Shown here piece by piece: positions 7,684 to 17,271 of a stretch of DNA of 64,000 bases; positions within the stretch are counted from its first letter, which is position 1, and each line of letters begins with the position of its first letter. The translations under genes and the position numbers were made by a program. The DNA lies in the NCBI GenBank assembly GCA_900104565.1, contig LT629952.1:1611604-1675603 (forward strand), given 5' to 3'. The stretch comes from Ruminococcaceae bacterium Marseille-P2935. GTDB lineage: Bacteria > Bacillota > Clostridia > Oscillospirales > Ruminococcaceae. The notes beneath the pieces were generated by a model. The model did no database searches, was not told the DNA's origin, and saw only the letters and a list, made by a program, of their open reading frames with translations.

Positions 7684-9474
7684 TTATTCTTTTTGAGGCA
7701 ATACAGTGCGAATGCACAGCTCATCCAAGCTTTTTTGGTCAACCTCGGAGGGGCACATTGTCATCAGTTCGGTTGCTGTCTGCACCTTAGGGAAGGCGAT
7801 AACGTCACGAATACTGTCTTTCCCCAGCATCAGCATTACCAGGCGGTCCAGGCCATAGGCCATACCCCCATGGGGAGGGGCTCCAAATTTAAACGCGTCA
7901 ATCAGGTAGCCAAACCGCTTATAGGCCGACTCTTCGGTAAAGCCCAAAGCTTTAAACATACGCTGCTGCATATCCGGGTCGTTGATTCGAATCGAACCGC
8001 CGCCTACTTCACAGCCGTTCAGCACCATATCATAGGCTCTTGCACGTGCATTTGCCGGGTCGCTTTCCATTTTTTCCAAATCCTCTGGGTTAGGAGCAGT
8101 AAACGGGTGATGTTTGGCCACATACCGGTCCTCTTCCTCACTGTATTCAAACAGCGGGAAGTCGGTCACCCATAAAAAGTCAAACCGATTTTTATCCACA
8201 AGGCCCAGCTTGTCTGCCAAATGACAACGCAACGCTCCCAGGCTGTCGTACACCACCTGGTTTTTACCGTCTGCCACCACTAAAAGTACGTCCCCGGCTT
8301 CGGCGCCCATACGGTTATGAATTGCTGCAACCTTTTCAGGGGCTAAAAATTTCTCAAAGGAAGAGGACGCCCCGTCTGCAGTAAAACGGGTAAACGCAAG
8401 GCCCTTGGCGCGGTAGGTTTTCACAAAGTCGGTCAGCTTGTCAATTTCCTTGCGGCTTAATTTTTCTGCCCCGCCCTTTACATTAATCGCGCGCACACTG
8501 CCGCCGGCCTGCAAGGCACCAGCAAACACCTTAAATTCACAGCCGCTTAACAAATCACTTAAATCGGTCAGCTCCAGGCCAAAGCGGGTATCCGGCTTAT
8601 CGGAGCCAAACCGGTTCATAGCCTCTGCATACGGCATGCGCAAAAACGGGGTCTTTACCTCAACCCCCAAAACCTTTTGGAATACCGTCTTCATAAAGCC
8701 TTCGTTGACAGTCATGACGTCATCTTCGTCTACAAAGGACATTTCCAGGTCAATTTGGGTAAATTCGGGCTGGCGGTCAGCCCGCAGGTCCTCGTCCCTA
8801 AAGCAGCGGGCAATCTGCATGTAGCGGTCAAAGCCGGACAACATTAACAGCTGCTTGTATTGCTGGGGAGACTGGGGTAATGCATAAAACTTGCCCGGCT
8901 GTACACGGGACGGCACCAGGTAGTCGCGGGCACCCTCAGGGGTAGATTTAATGAGCATTGGGGTTTCAATCTCTACAAACCCATTTTCGTCATAATAATC
9001 CCGTGCAATTTTTGCAATTTTATGCCGCATTAAAATTGTACGCTGCATTTCGCTGCGGCGAAGGTCCAAATAGCGGTACTTCAGGCGCAGCTCATCCTTA
9101 ACGTTAGTCTGGTCGGTAATCTCGAAGGGAGGGGTTGCCGCTTTGGATAATATACGCAGATCGGTAACAAACAGCTCAATTTCGCCGGTGGGAATATCCT
9201 TATTCACTGATTCCCGCTTGCGGATTACACCCTTTGCCATCAGTACAAATTCGGCGCGCACCGCAGATGCTTTTTCAAAAACCTCGCGGCTGGTACTGTC
9301 GTCAAAAGCCAGCTGCAGAATACCGGTGCGGTCTCTTAAATCAATAAAAATCAGGTTGCCTAAATCCCGCATTTTTTGGGTCCAGCCGGCTGCCACAACC
9401 TCTTTACCAATATCACCGGTTCCAAAGCTTGCGCAATAACCGGTACGTTTTAATCCCTGCATGGTGTCTGCCAT
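7684..9474 (-). CDS. aspS: Aspartyl-tRNA synthetase
   Basis: A 596-residue class II synthetase of the bacterial type. It has an N-terminal OB-fold anticodon domain (from GLKRTGYC), motif 2 FRDEDLRADRQPEFTQ, the bacterial GAD insertion near residues 285-420, and motif 3 GMAYGLDRLVML near the C-terminus. The substrate loop contains LPQSPQQYKQ. I cannot tell whether it is discriminating or also charges tRNA-Asn. GGAG lies 10 bases before the ATG at 9474 but only 1 base before the in-frame ATG at 9483, so 9474 is preferred. It lies 428 bases after hisS on the same strand and may share its T-box-controlled transcript. Confidence 0.95.
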   Translation of the reverse strand: MADTMQGLKRTGYCASFGTGDIGKEVVAAGWTQKMRDLGNLIFIDLRDRTGILQLAFDDSTSREVFEKASAVRAEFVLMAKGVIRKRESVNKDIPTGEIELFVTDLRILSKAATPPFEITDQTNVKDELRLKYRYLDLRRSEMQRTILMRHKIAKIARDYYDENGFVEIETPMLIKSTPEGARDYLVPSRVQPGKFYALPQSPQQYKQLLMLSGFDRYMQIARCFRDEDLRADRQPEFTQIDLEMSFVDEDDVMTVNEGFMKTVFQKVLGVEVKTPFLRMPYAEAMNRFGSDKPDTRFGLELTDLSDLLSGCEFKVFAGALQAGGSVRAINVKGGAEKLSRKEIDKLTDFVKTYRAKGLAFTRFTADGASSSFEKFLAPEKVAAIHNRMGAEAGDVLLVVADGKNQVVYDSLGALRCHLADKLGLVDKNRFDFLWVTDFPLFEYSEEEDRYVAKHHPFTAPNPEDLEKMESDPANARARAYDMVLNGCEVGGGSIRINDPDMQQRMFKALGFTEESAYKRFGYLIDAFKFGAPPHGGMAYGLDRLVMLMLGKDSIRDVIAFPKVQTATELMTMCPSEVDQKSLDELCIRTVLPQKE

Positions 9475-9902
9475 ACCATTCATTCTCCTTCATTATTCAT
9501 ATGAAATATATATTTTATATAATTATGTCTTTTAAAATCACATCTGTCTTTGCGTGAAGCCAACTCTTTCCAGACCGTGTCTGCCCCATCCTTCAAAAGG
9601 CTGGGGCATTGGTGCAGTGCCAGCTTCCCCTGGGACACATACTTTGGATAAGCAGATGGACCAATAAAAAGCCTGCGTCTTCTCACACTCTCACCAAGTA
9701 AAAAACAGCTTTATCGTGCTAAATGCGGAGCATATTTTTTAATGAATATCCCCGGCACGCAAACGCCAAGCACATAAGCGGCTCAGATATTTTTAAGTCG
9801 ATCGCCCTCAAGATTTAATCCACACTTTTACTTGCTATGCTGTTTCGCTCAGGTACAGCTTTACGCTGAATCAGCCATTTGCAGCTTTCCATCAGTGCAT
9901 CA
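9475..9902. other. hisS-aspS spacer
   Basis: No gene is recognised. An RNA hairpin at 9583-9607 (GCCCCA-t-CCTT-caa-AAGG-c-TGGGGC) has no T tail. A separate promoter for aspS is not obvious. Confidence 0.45.
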
Positions 9903-11222
9903 TTATAACTCCATCTTTTCTACACTGTCCTCCAGGTCCATGTAGCAGCTGTGCATAATTTGCTGGTACACCGCATCGACAAAACTGTCATCCAGCTTCA
10001 GCTCGGTTATCTCCCGGTTTTTCATGTTTTTCAGCTGGCAAGCACCGGTACTCAGTTCGTTTTCGCCCAGAATTACAGAATATCTGGCACCAATCTTATC
10101 GGCATATTTCATCTGTGCTTTTACCGAGCGGTTCATCAGGTCACATTCAGCTGAAAAACCTTCCTCACGCAGGCGGGCGGTAAGCTCCACCGCTTTTAAA
10201 GAAGCGGCCTCACCCATGCTGCCAATATAAACGTCACAGCCCTGTTCCGGCGGGAATTCGGCACCGCATTGATCCATAACCAACAGCAACCGCTCTAACC
10301 CCATTGCAAAGCCAATTGCTGGCGTGGGGGCACCTCCCATCTGGCCGATCAAGCCGTCATAGCGCCCGCCGCCGCAAACGGTGCCCTGGGCGCCAATATT
10401 TTGAGAGATAAATTCAAATACCGTCTTAGTATAATAATCCAAACCGCGTACAATGCGGGGGTTTACCGTGTATTCAATCCCCATCAGCTCCAAACGCTTT
10501 TTTAAGCCTTCAAAATGTTCTTTACACTCCTGGCACAGGTACTCCAACCCTGTGGGGGCGTCTTTTGCAATGTCATGGCAAACAGGGCTTTTGCAGTCTA
10601 AAATGCGCATAGGGTTTTTCTCCAAACGCTCCTGGCAGGTGGGGCAAAGCTCTTCCTGCCGGGCTGCAAAATACTCCCGCAGTGCTTTCAGGTACTTGGG
10701 GCGGCACTCGGGACAGCCAATGGAGTTAATCTCCAGCGCTATATCGGTAATTCCAAGGGTATCAAAACAGTTTTTTACCAGGCCTATCACCTCTGCGTCA
10801 GCATTGGGTGACTGGCTTCCAAACATCTCTACCCCAAACTGGTGGAATTCCCTCAATCGGCCAGCCTGCGGCTTTTCGTACCGGAAACAGGGAATCACAT
10901 AGCTTGCCTTCATGGGCAGCGCATCATTTAAAAGGCCATGCTCCAGCGCTGTGCGCACCACCGAGGCAGTCCCTTCGGGACGCAGTGTGATCGAACGGTC
11001 CCCTTTATCAGTAAAGGTATACATTTCCTTCTGAACCACGTCGGTGGTATCGCCAACCGAGCGTATAAACAGCTCGGTATGCTCAAAGGTGGGAAAACGA
11101 ATCTCTTTAAAGCCAAACAAGCGTGCCGTATTCAGCAGCGTGGCCTCCACATACTGCCAACGGCTGCTTTGAGAAGGCAGAACGTCCTGTGTACCCCGGG
11201 GGGCTTTGGTTAATAACGCCAT
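9903..11222 (-). CDS. hisS: Histidyl-tRNA synthetase
   Basis: A 439-residue class II synthetase. The N-terminus APRGTQDVLP is typical of HisRS. Motif 2 includes CFRYEKPQAGRLREFHQ, the His-A loop is RGLDYYTKTVFEF, and GGGRYDGLIGQMGG with GFAMGLERLLLV forms the second histidine loop and motif 3. A Cys-rich stretch (ECRPKYL to CPTCQERL) sits in the insertion domain. The end VEKMEL forms a short tail past the anticodon-binding domain. AGGA lies about 9 bases before the ATG. A T-box leader at 11380-11640 precedes it, so expression should rise when the cognate tRNA is uncharged. Confidence 0.95.
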   Translation of the reverse strand: MALLTKAPRGTQDVLPSQSSRWQYVEATLLNTARLFGFKEIRFPTFEHTELFIRSVGDTTDVVQKEMYTFTDKGDRSITLRPEGTASVVRTALEHGLLNDALPMKASYVIPCFRYEKPQAGRLREFHQFGVEMFGSQSPNADAEVIGLVKNCFDTLGITDIALEINSIGCPECRPKYLKALREYFAARQEELCPTCQERLEKNPMRILDCKSPVCHDIAKDAPTGLEYLCQECKEHFEGLKKRLELMGIEYTVNPRIVRGLDYYTKTVFEFISQNIGAQGTVCGGGRYDGLIGQMGGAPTPAIGFAMGLERLLLVMDQCGAEFPPEQGCDVYIGSMGEAASLKAVELTARLREEGFSAECDLMNRSVKAQMKYADKIGARYSVILGENELSTGACQLKNMKNREITELKLDDSFVDAVYQQIMHSCYMDLEDSVEKMEL

Positions 11223-11379
11223 TATTTTTCATCCTTTCACGATGTTTATTCCTACTAAAAATGAAAGCCATAAGCTCAAAATTTCATTCTACAATGGTTT
11301 TGCAAAAACCTTTACGGAGGCAGTATCTGTATGATTGAATTGCCTGTGCATACTAAATTAAATTGTCTGCGCCTATTTT

Positions 11380-11440
11380 TATAAAAAACAAATACTCCTA
11401 ATCCCACAGAACAATATCACTGTTCAAAGGGACGAGGAGT
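11380..11440 (-). terminator. T-box attenuator terminator
   Basis: On the minus strand ACTCCTCGTCCC pairs with GGGATTAGGAGT around a loop that contains a nested GAACA/TGTTC hairpin; TTTGTTTTTT follows. It competes with the antiterminator at 11447-11460. Confidence 0.85.
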
Positions 11441-11640
11441 ACTCCACGCGGTGCCACCCTTGTTGGGCGCACTGGGCGCCCCACTCTTCCCCGTTAACGC
11501 CAGGGGTACGGATAAAGGAAACTCCGCCTTTGGCGGCGCAGGTGTCTTTGGCAGAATGGATAAAATAGAAGCGCTCACAGCTTATACGCTCCCTCTCTGA
11601 ATTTTCCAGTCTGTTACTCTTCTGCGTTTTATCTGGTAAT
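11380..11640 (-). promoter_or_regulatory. T-box riboswitch leader of hisS(-aspS)
   Basis: The conserved T-box bulge AGGGTGGCACCGCG is at 11460-11447 on the minus strand. Stem I can be traced: CGCAG pairs with CTGCG at the base, an S-turn-like AGTAAC follows, then CAGAcTGGA pairs with TCCAtTCTG. The 3' side of the specifier loop reads CCAAAGACAC, with GACAC at 11546-11542: GAC is an Asp codon and the overlapping CAC a His codon. An AGAGAG motif lies in the upper stem. The terminator is at 11380-11440. Confidence 0.88.
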
Positions 11641-11653
11641 AATTCGGATCATA

Positions 11654-11687
11654 GCGGAAAAACCAGCCGGAGCAGGGCTTTTTCCGC
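11654..11687 (-). terminator. Possible terminator of the min/mgsA operon
   Basis: GCGGAAAAAGCC pairs with GGCTggTTTTTCCGC. The T run lies inside the outer stem, so the inner AGCC/GGCT pairing followed by TTTTT could end transcription. It lies about 150 bases after mgsA and just before the T-box leader. Confidence 0.4.
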
Positions 11688-11839
11688 AAGGCTATGAATA
11701 GAAAAGGCCGCTGAGGGAAGCTATTAGGCACATAATCATAAGGATGCCCACACAGCATATGGAAAGCATCTTGTATTCAAAGCTGCTGCCCTAACCCCCA
11801 GCTGGTTTATTAAAATCAATCCAACTGCCAGGTAAAAAC

Positions 11840-12244
11840 TTAACGGGTTGGGTTGACAATATCTCTCCAGTCCAAATCGCCGCGGTCCAGCGCATGAATG
11901 AGCGCCTCGGCAGTAGCAATATTGGTAGCAACAGGAATATTATGCACATCACACAGGCGAAGCAAACCAGCTTCATCCGGCTCGCCGGGATTAATTTTAA
12001 TCGGGTCCCGGAAGAAGAGCAGCAGGTCAATTTCGTTGCAGGCAATGCGGGAAGCAATCTGTTGGTCGCCCCCATGGCCGCCGCTTAAAAATTTGACAAT
12101 ATTCAGCCCCGTAGCCTCTGACACCAGCCTACCGGTAGTGGCGGTAGCACAGAGGTTATGCCGGGACAAAATTCCACAATAAGCAATGCAGAATTGTACC
12201 ATTAATTCTTTTTTAGAGTCATGCGCAATCAGTGCAATATTCAT
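11840..12244 (-). CDS. mgsA: Methylglyoxal synthase
   Basis: A 134-residue cytosolic enzyme that converts dihydroxyacetone phosphate to methylglyoxal and phosphate, a bypass used when sugar phosphates build up. Family features are the N-terminal [10 protein letters not shown], the phosphate loop [18 protein letters not shown] with the catalytic aspartate (Asp60 here), FFRDPI, and the HNIPVATN histidine near residue 107. Length is normal. GGAGG lies 10 bases before the ATG. It follows the minD-like gene by 27 bases as the last gene of the mre/min cluster, a placement common in Clostridia. Confidence 0.94.
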   Translation of the reverse strand: MNIALIAHDSKKELMVQFCIAYCGILSRHNLCATATTGRLVSEATGLNIVKFLSGGHGGDQQIASRIACNEIDLLLFFRDPIKINPGEPDEAGLLRLCDVHNIPVATNIATAEALIHALDRGDLDWRDIVNPTR

Positions 12245-12271
12245 TATCTCTCAACCTCCCAATCATACTTT

Positions 12272-13009
12272 TTATGCCATCCATAAGGGTATGTATTGCC
12301 CCTGGCAGCGTTTTGCAATATTCTCAATTGCCACCCTGGCCCCATCCTGGAACTTGGGGGGGAGGGCATTTTCCATACATCTTCCCAGTTCAATATCTTC
12401 GGGAATTACCCCAATTAGCTGAACCGCTACAAAATCAATCACTTCGTCTAAATCCTGAAAGCTGCTGCTTTTTTTAAAGCGTTTTTCGTCCAGCCTGTTT
12501 ATGACCAGGCGCATCTGGCGTATGCCGGCACCGGCCAGCAGATCAGCGGCGCTGCGGGCTGCTCGGGCACAGATTAAATCTGGCGTTACCACTACAAGCC
12601 CCAAGTCGCTAAACTGTGCCATTTGGGGCAATATCTCCCCAAGTCCGGCAGGGCAATCCAGAATAACCGTATCAAACCGCTCTCGCAGGCATGCAATCAA
12701 ACGTTTCATTTCCCCTGAGACAAATGAAAAAGCCCTGCTGTTTGGCGCACAGATCAAACTTAAGCTGGAGGACCACAAACTGGTTACCAGCCCCTGATCC
12801 AACGAGCATCTTCCTGCTAAAATATCTGACAAGTCGTATACCGCCCGGTTGGTAACACCCAACATCACATCCAGCCCGCGCAGCCCGTGGTCCAATTCCA
12901 CCAGGCAAACCCGTTCCCCCAACGTGGAAAGGGCGTAGCCCAGCAAACAGCAAAGAGAGGATTTTCCCACCCCGCCCTTGCCTGATGTGATTAAAATAAC
13001 TTTTGACAT
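12272..13009 (-). CDS. minD: MinD-like septum-site ATPase (deviant Walker A)
   Basis: A 245-residue ParA/MinD-type ATPase. The deviant Walker A motif is SGKGGVGKSS at the N-terminus; DHGLRGLDVMLG and VILDCPAGLG correspond to switch I and switch II of MinD. The gene follows PBP2 and precedes mgsA, the standard clostridial place for minD. The C-terminus ends GQYIPLWMA and lacks the basic amphipathic membrane helix typical of MinD, and no minC or minE is present. The start is uncertain: an ATG at 13009 gives the family-like MSKVILITSGKG, while a GTG at 13021 would add four residues; both have weak ribosome sites. Confidence 0.82.
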   Translation of the reverse strand: MSKVILITSGKGGVGKSSLCCLLGYALSTLGERVCLVELDHGLRGLDVMLGVTNRAVYDLSDILAGRCSLDQGLVTSLWSSSLSLICAPNSRAFSFVSGEMKRLIACLRERFDTVILDCPAGLGEILPQMAQFSDLGLVVVTPDLICARAARSAADLLAGAGIRQMRLVINRLDEKRFKKSSSFQDLDEVIDFVAVQLIGVIPEDIELGRCMENALPPKFQDGARVAIENIAKRCQGQYIPLWMA

Positions 13010-13291
13010 AATATTACTCACGTTTCCAGCTTATTGTAATTTCAATTAAAACGGCCGGTAATCCTTTCGTTTCAACACGCTATTCTGCAACAGGCCCGGA
13101 CTGACGTTTGGCAGCTGCCAAAACAGGCTTTTAGTAATACATTCACCTGGCTGCAATAAAACGCCAAGGATATCCAAGGTAAACTAACGTAGTAATCATA
13201 CCACATTATTGACCAAGAAAACAACTTTTTTATTCTAAAACTTGAAAAAACTTGCGAAAATATTCGGTATTTTATGAGAAATGCACCAATT

Positions 13292-15346
13292 TTATTGTTT
13301 GGTCTGTGATGATGAAGAGGACGCCCCCTCTTCCGCCTGGCCGGAAGCTTCCTGCTGCTGGCGGGCAAGAACCTCATCTTTATAAAAATAAAAATCCATA
13401 ATATCTTTCGCCACAGGGCCGCCATTGGAACCATGGGCACCTTTTTCGATCACTACCGCTACCGCAATCTCCGGGTCCTCAGCCGGGGCAAATGCAACAA
13501 ACACCGAGTTCAGCTTATCTCCGCTTACCTGTGGGGTACCGGTTTTAGAGGCAACATCAATGGGGTAATTGCCGAAAAAGCTGCTGCCGGTACCCTGGCG
13601 GGAAGCTTTTACCATGCCTCCTACCACTGCATCCCAAACTTCATCCGGTACTTCATCCATGGTATTTGCAATGTTCGGCTGGGAGGATTTTACCACCTTG
13701 CTGCCATCATAAGAGGTGATCTGGTGAATCAGCGTAAGATCCATCCGTTTTCCACGGTTGGCAATGGTTGCCGTATAGTTGGCCAGCTGTAAAGGCGAAG
13801 CCACCGTATCCAACTGCCCAATCGCCGCCTGAATGACGTTACCTTCGGTCCAAATACCACCCATACTCTTACTGAATTCGGGGCTAGAAAGGCGCCCTTT
13901 CGTCTCGGGTAGTTCAACACCGGTCGCTACCCCTAGCCCCAGGGCCTGAGCATACTGGTTCATTTTTGCAATTCCTAACCGATAACCCACTTCAAAGAAA
14001 TAAACGTTGCAGGAATGCCGCAAGGCATCATATACGTTGATCGGGCCGTGATAATACATACAAGACGGCTGATAATCGTGGAAACGGGTATAAGTAAGGC
14101 GGCAGTCCACCGTTTCGTGAACGCCTACAACACCCTCGGTAAGCGCGCCAACCGCTACTGCCGGTTTAAATGTGGAGCCAGGGGAATAATTACCGAACAG
14201 CGCCCTGTTCCATAGGGGGTTGGTCGGGTCAGCCGCAAGCTCTTCATAATTTTTTCGGTAAGTATTCAAATCATAAGTTGGGTAACTTACCAGGGCAAGT
14301 ATTTCCCCTGTTTTTACATTTACCACAGCTACCGAACCTGCATCCGCTTCTTTTCCGTAGCCCTCTTTTGCATTCTCGTTTAATGTTTCAATCCGTTTAC
14401 GCAAAGAGTCCTGAATATACTGCTGCAGCTCCATATCCAGGGTGAGGCGGATGGAATTGCCTGGAATGGGGGTAATCTCTTCTTGGTCGTCCACCACATA
14501 GCCGCTGGAGTTAAGGGTAAGACGGCGGGTACCGTTGGTTCCTCTCAGCTCGGATTCAAACGCCAGCTCAATACCTTCTTTCCCCACAACGTCGTCCATG
14601 CTATAGCCTTTATCCATATATTTTTCATATTCTTCTGCATACAGCGCACCCATAGACCCTATGATGTGAGGCGCTACCGTTCCGTTTGGGTAACTGCGGA
14701 TCGACCCAGCCTGAACATCTACCCCAGGCCATTCGTAGCTGCGCTCCTTAATCTTGCCGGCTACCTCTGTCGTAACACCCTTCGCAAAGGTATAAGGCAC
14801 CGAAATATTATACCCCTTCTGCACCATCTCGTAGCGGACCCCGGCAATCAGCCTTGCTTCCTGGTCATTATAGTCTTCCAGGTTATAAATCTTTTTCAGC
14901 CAGTACATCACATCGTCTGCGGTTGCAAACGGGTTCACATCTACCTGTTTCTTTAAGCGGTCAACCGCCAATGGGTTGGTTCCGGTAAACTCAAAGGGGG
15001 CTGCCAGTGAAATGGGCAGGTTGTCAATCCATTCCTGGCCGTTTTCCTGCATTAAACGAATCAGGCTTAATATCACATCATTCTGCTTGGAAGACGGCAA
15101 AAAAGCCCGATCAAAAACAATGTCGTACGAAGTTGTATTAATGGCCAGCGGGTTTCCGTTTCGGTCAAAAATTTCACCCCGTGCAGCCTTAATCACCTGG
15201 GTTCGGCTGCTGCCCTGGTTTACTTTATTCTTATAGTCTTCCCCTTCCACCACCTGCATTTGCATCAGGCGGATAGAGAAAAACAGGGCAACCCCTAAAA
15301 AGATGGCAGCCAGTATAATCACTCGAACAGAACGTGTAGCTTTCAT
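13292..15346 (-). CDS. mrdA: Penicillin-binding protein 2 (elongasome transpeptidase)
   Basis: A 684-residue class B PBP that cross-links peptidoglycan during rod elongation. One N-terminal membrane helix (VIILAAIFLGVALFFSI, about residues 8-24) is followed by the PBP dimerisation domain and the transpeptidase domain. Active-site motifs are SxxK in SPGSTFKP (Ser391, Lys394), SCN in RHSCNVYFF and KTGT in ASKTGTPQVSG. The tail is rich in Ser, Glu and Gln. The ATG at 15346 has GGAGG 5 bases upstream; longer readings run into mreD. It lies 32 bases after mreD in the elongation operon. Confidence 0.94.
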   Translation of the reverse strand: MKATRSVRVIILAAIFLGVALFFSIRLMQMQVVEGEDYKNKVNQGSSRTQVIKAARGEIFDRNGNPLAINTTSYDIVFDRAFLPSSKQNDVILSLIRLMQENGQEWIDNLPISLAAPFEFTGTNPLAVDRLKKQVDVNPFATADDVMYWLKKIYNLEDYNDQEARLIAGVRYEMVQKGYNISVPYTFAKGVTTEVAGKIKERSYEWPGVDVQAGSIRSYPNGTVAPHIIGSMGALYAEEYEKYMDKGYSMDDVVGKEGIELAFESELRGTNGTRRLTLNSSGYVVDDQEEITPIPGNSIRLTLDMELQQYIQDSLRKRIETLNENAKEGYGKEADAGSVAVVNVKTGEILALVSYPTYDLNTYRKNYEELAADPTNPLWNRALFGNYSPGSTFKPAVAVGALTEGVVGVHETVDCRLTYTRFHDYQPSCMYYHGPINVYDALRHSCNVYFFEVGYRLGIAKMNQYAQALGLGVATGVELPETKGRLSSPEFSKSMGGIWTEGNVIQAAIGQLDTVASPLQLANYTATIANRGKRMDLTLIHQITSYDGSKVVKSSQPNIANTMDEVPDEVWDAVVGGMVKASRQGTGSSFFGNYPIDVASKTGTPQVSGDKLNSVFVAFAPAEDPEIAVAVVIEKGAHGSNGGPVAKDIMDFYFYKDEVLARQQQEASGQAEEGASSSSSQTKQ

Positions 15347-15378
15347 GGTATCCTCCCGGTAAAGTTGCGCCGAAAAGA

Positions 15379-15900
15379 CTATTCTTCCATCTTTTCGGCA
15401 AAGCGCCGGCACAGGCCTTTCCAAAACCAATAATACAGCGGGGCCAATGCCGCTGTATATAGAATGGAGGGAATAATGCGGTGCAGCAAAAGAATTTGAG
15501 TATTCTCATAGTTCCAAATTCCGTAAGAAAAAAAATAGTAAAGCAATTGCTGAAGGGCAGCCACTGCAGCTGTCAGCCACACGGCATTCAGCAAGGTTTT
15601 TCGAACCAGGTAAATACATAATAACCCAACCGCTACCGCACAAACTAAAAAGATAATGCCGTTAAAACCAAACAGCACCAGCATTCCCAAATCACAAAAC
15701 AGGCCTGCAAAAGCCCCGTAAATCCCTCCAATAAATTCTCCCTCTCTCATGGCAATCATTACCACAGCGGGAATTAACAAATTGGGTTTTACTCCGCCAA
15801 TGGCAAATAGCCCCGGCGTACTCTGCAGCACATAAAGTAACAGCAAAATCAGTGCATATAGGGTATACTTCAGAACATAGAGCCCCGTTTTTTTTCGCAT
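15379..15900 (-). CDS. mreD: Rod shape-determining protein MreD
   Basis: A 173-residue integral membrane protein with about five or six helices and short loops. Conserved MreD features are the early KPNLLIPAVV segment followed by EGEFIGGIYGAFAGLFCDL. It is the membrane partner of MreC in the elongation complex. GGAGC lies 7 bases before the ATG. It lies between mreC and PBP2; a 281-base spacer separates it from mreC, unusual in this normally compact operon. Confidence 0.9.
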   Translation of the reverse strand: MRKKTGLYVLKYTLYALILLLLYVLQSTPGLFAIGGVKPNLLIPAVVMIAMREGEFIGGIYGAFAGLFCDLGMLVLFGFNGIIFLVCAVAVGLLCIYLVRKTLLNAVWLTAAVAALQQLLYYFFSYGIWNYENTQILLLHRIIPSILYTAALAPLYYWFWKGLCRRFAEKMEE

Positions 15901-16181
15901 ATTATTGCTCCATTCTGTTTTATGGCATGATCATTAGCTTAATCATCTTCTTATAAATCGCAGTGGTTGACAATTTTTCCGGTAATTCGACAGTAATATT
16001 CTGCTTTTTATCCTATGCTGATCCTGTCAAGTCCGATATTTACGGCATTACCAATCTCTGACATATTCCGTGTCTTTTCCTTGGAACTGCCGGGCGGAGT
16101 TTTCATCCGTTTTGACACAAATATAATCTCACCACTCATTATGCGCACCCCGTTGACTGCGGTTACCGTACGGCCCGCAAT

Positions 16182-17228
16182 TTAGGGCAGCGGCTGCACA
16201 TCGCTATTCTGCGGAATATTTTGCGGCTGAGAGAATGAAGCCTCGCTTTTATCCGGTGTTTCTCCGCCGCCGGACAGGCTGCTATCTACGGAAGAAGCAT
16301 TCTCTTCTTCCGGCTGTGATGCGGCCTGGGAGGCGCTGTTTGTATAGGAAAAATCATTTTTCTCTTCTTCCATAGGGTTTTCCATATTCGAACCCTGTCC
16401 ACGGAAGCTGGTAATGACCAGAACGTCCTTTATCTGTTTAATATCGGCCGTCGGAATAATTTCGGCGTAATAGGACATGCCATGGCTTTCCATCTCCACC
16501 CCTTCTACCCGGCCGATAATCAGGCCTTTGGGGTAAATTCCGCCGATACCAGATGTCAGAACAATATCGCCTTTGGTTACGCTGTTTTCCTTGCTTAAAA
16601 GCGATAGCTTGCAGCGGCCCTGCTCGGATAATACCACATCTCCGTTTACCACACCAGTATCGCGGGTTGCAGAGTCGTAGGCGCTGATCGACATGGAAAT
16701 ATCTAAAATAGTCATAACTTTGGAGGAGGTGAGGCCGACCTCATAAATGCGCCCCACCAGCCCATCGGCTGTGATAACCGGGTCAAGGTAAGAGATGCCG
16801 TCCAGCGAGCCTTTGTCAATGGTAAAGGAATAAAACCGCTCCCCCTGGTCCCGCGCAATGACCCCGGCAGGCTCAAAGGTAAAATCGGGGTTCCGTTCTT
16901 TTATCTCCAGGTAATCTTTATACTGGTCATTTTCCTGCTTGCATTGATCGTAATCCACCAGTTTGTCGTTCAGCTCCTGAACCTGCTTTTTCAAAGCTTC
17001 ATTTTCGTCATAGACCGCTCCAGTATTCACAAATTTTTGGAAAAAGCCCGAAACACTGTTGGAAATGGCACTGGACGCTTTTTGAAACGGAGCCGCAATG
17101 CTGCTGAGCACTTTAGCTGTTATGGGGGAAAGCCCGCCTGTCCAGGCGGCGCGCAGCAGAAAACCTGCCAACACCACCAAAACCGCCAGCAAAACCTTAA
17201 ACCGCTTGCTGTGTAAAAACTCCTGCAT
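16182..17228 (-). CDS. mreC: Rod shape-determining protein MreC
   Basis: A 348-residue bitopic protein of the elongasome. An N-terminal membrane helix (about residues 11-28) is followed by a coiled coil (ENEALKKQVQELNDKL) and the two-lobed beta domain with VIARDQGERFYSF, GLVGRIYEVG and TSGIGGIYPKGL. An unusual tail of about 70 residues rich in Ser, Glu, Asn and Gln follows the domain. An ATG at 17228 lies 7 bases after GGGGG, better spaced than the ATG at 17234 (1 base). A strong hairpin lies between this gene and mreB. Confidence 0.92.
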   Translation of the reverse strand: MQEFLHSKRFKVLLAVLVVLAGFLLRAAWTGGLSPITAKVLSSIAAPFQKASSAISNSVSGFFQKFVNTGAVYDENEALKKQVQELNDKLVDYDQCKQENDQYKDYLEIKERNPDFTFEPAGVIARDQGERFYSFTIDKGSLDGISYLDPVITADGLVGRIYEVGLTSSKVMTILDISMSISAYDSATRDTGVVNGDVVLSEQGRCKLSLLSKENSVTKGDIVLTSGIGGIYPKGLIIGRVEGVEMESHGMSYYAEIIPTADIKQIKDVLVITSFRGQGSNMENPMEEEKNDFSYTNSASQAASQPEEENASSVDSSLSGGGETPDKSEASFSQPQNIPQNSDVQPLP

Positions 17229-17271
17229 CCCCATGCCCCCTTTCCAAAATATTTGATCTGAAACCGACTAG

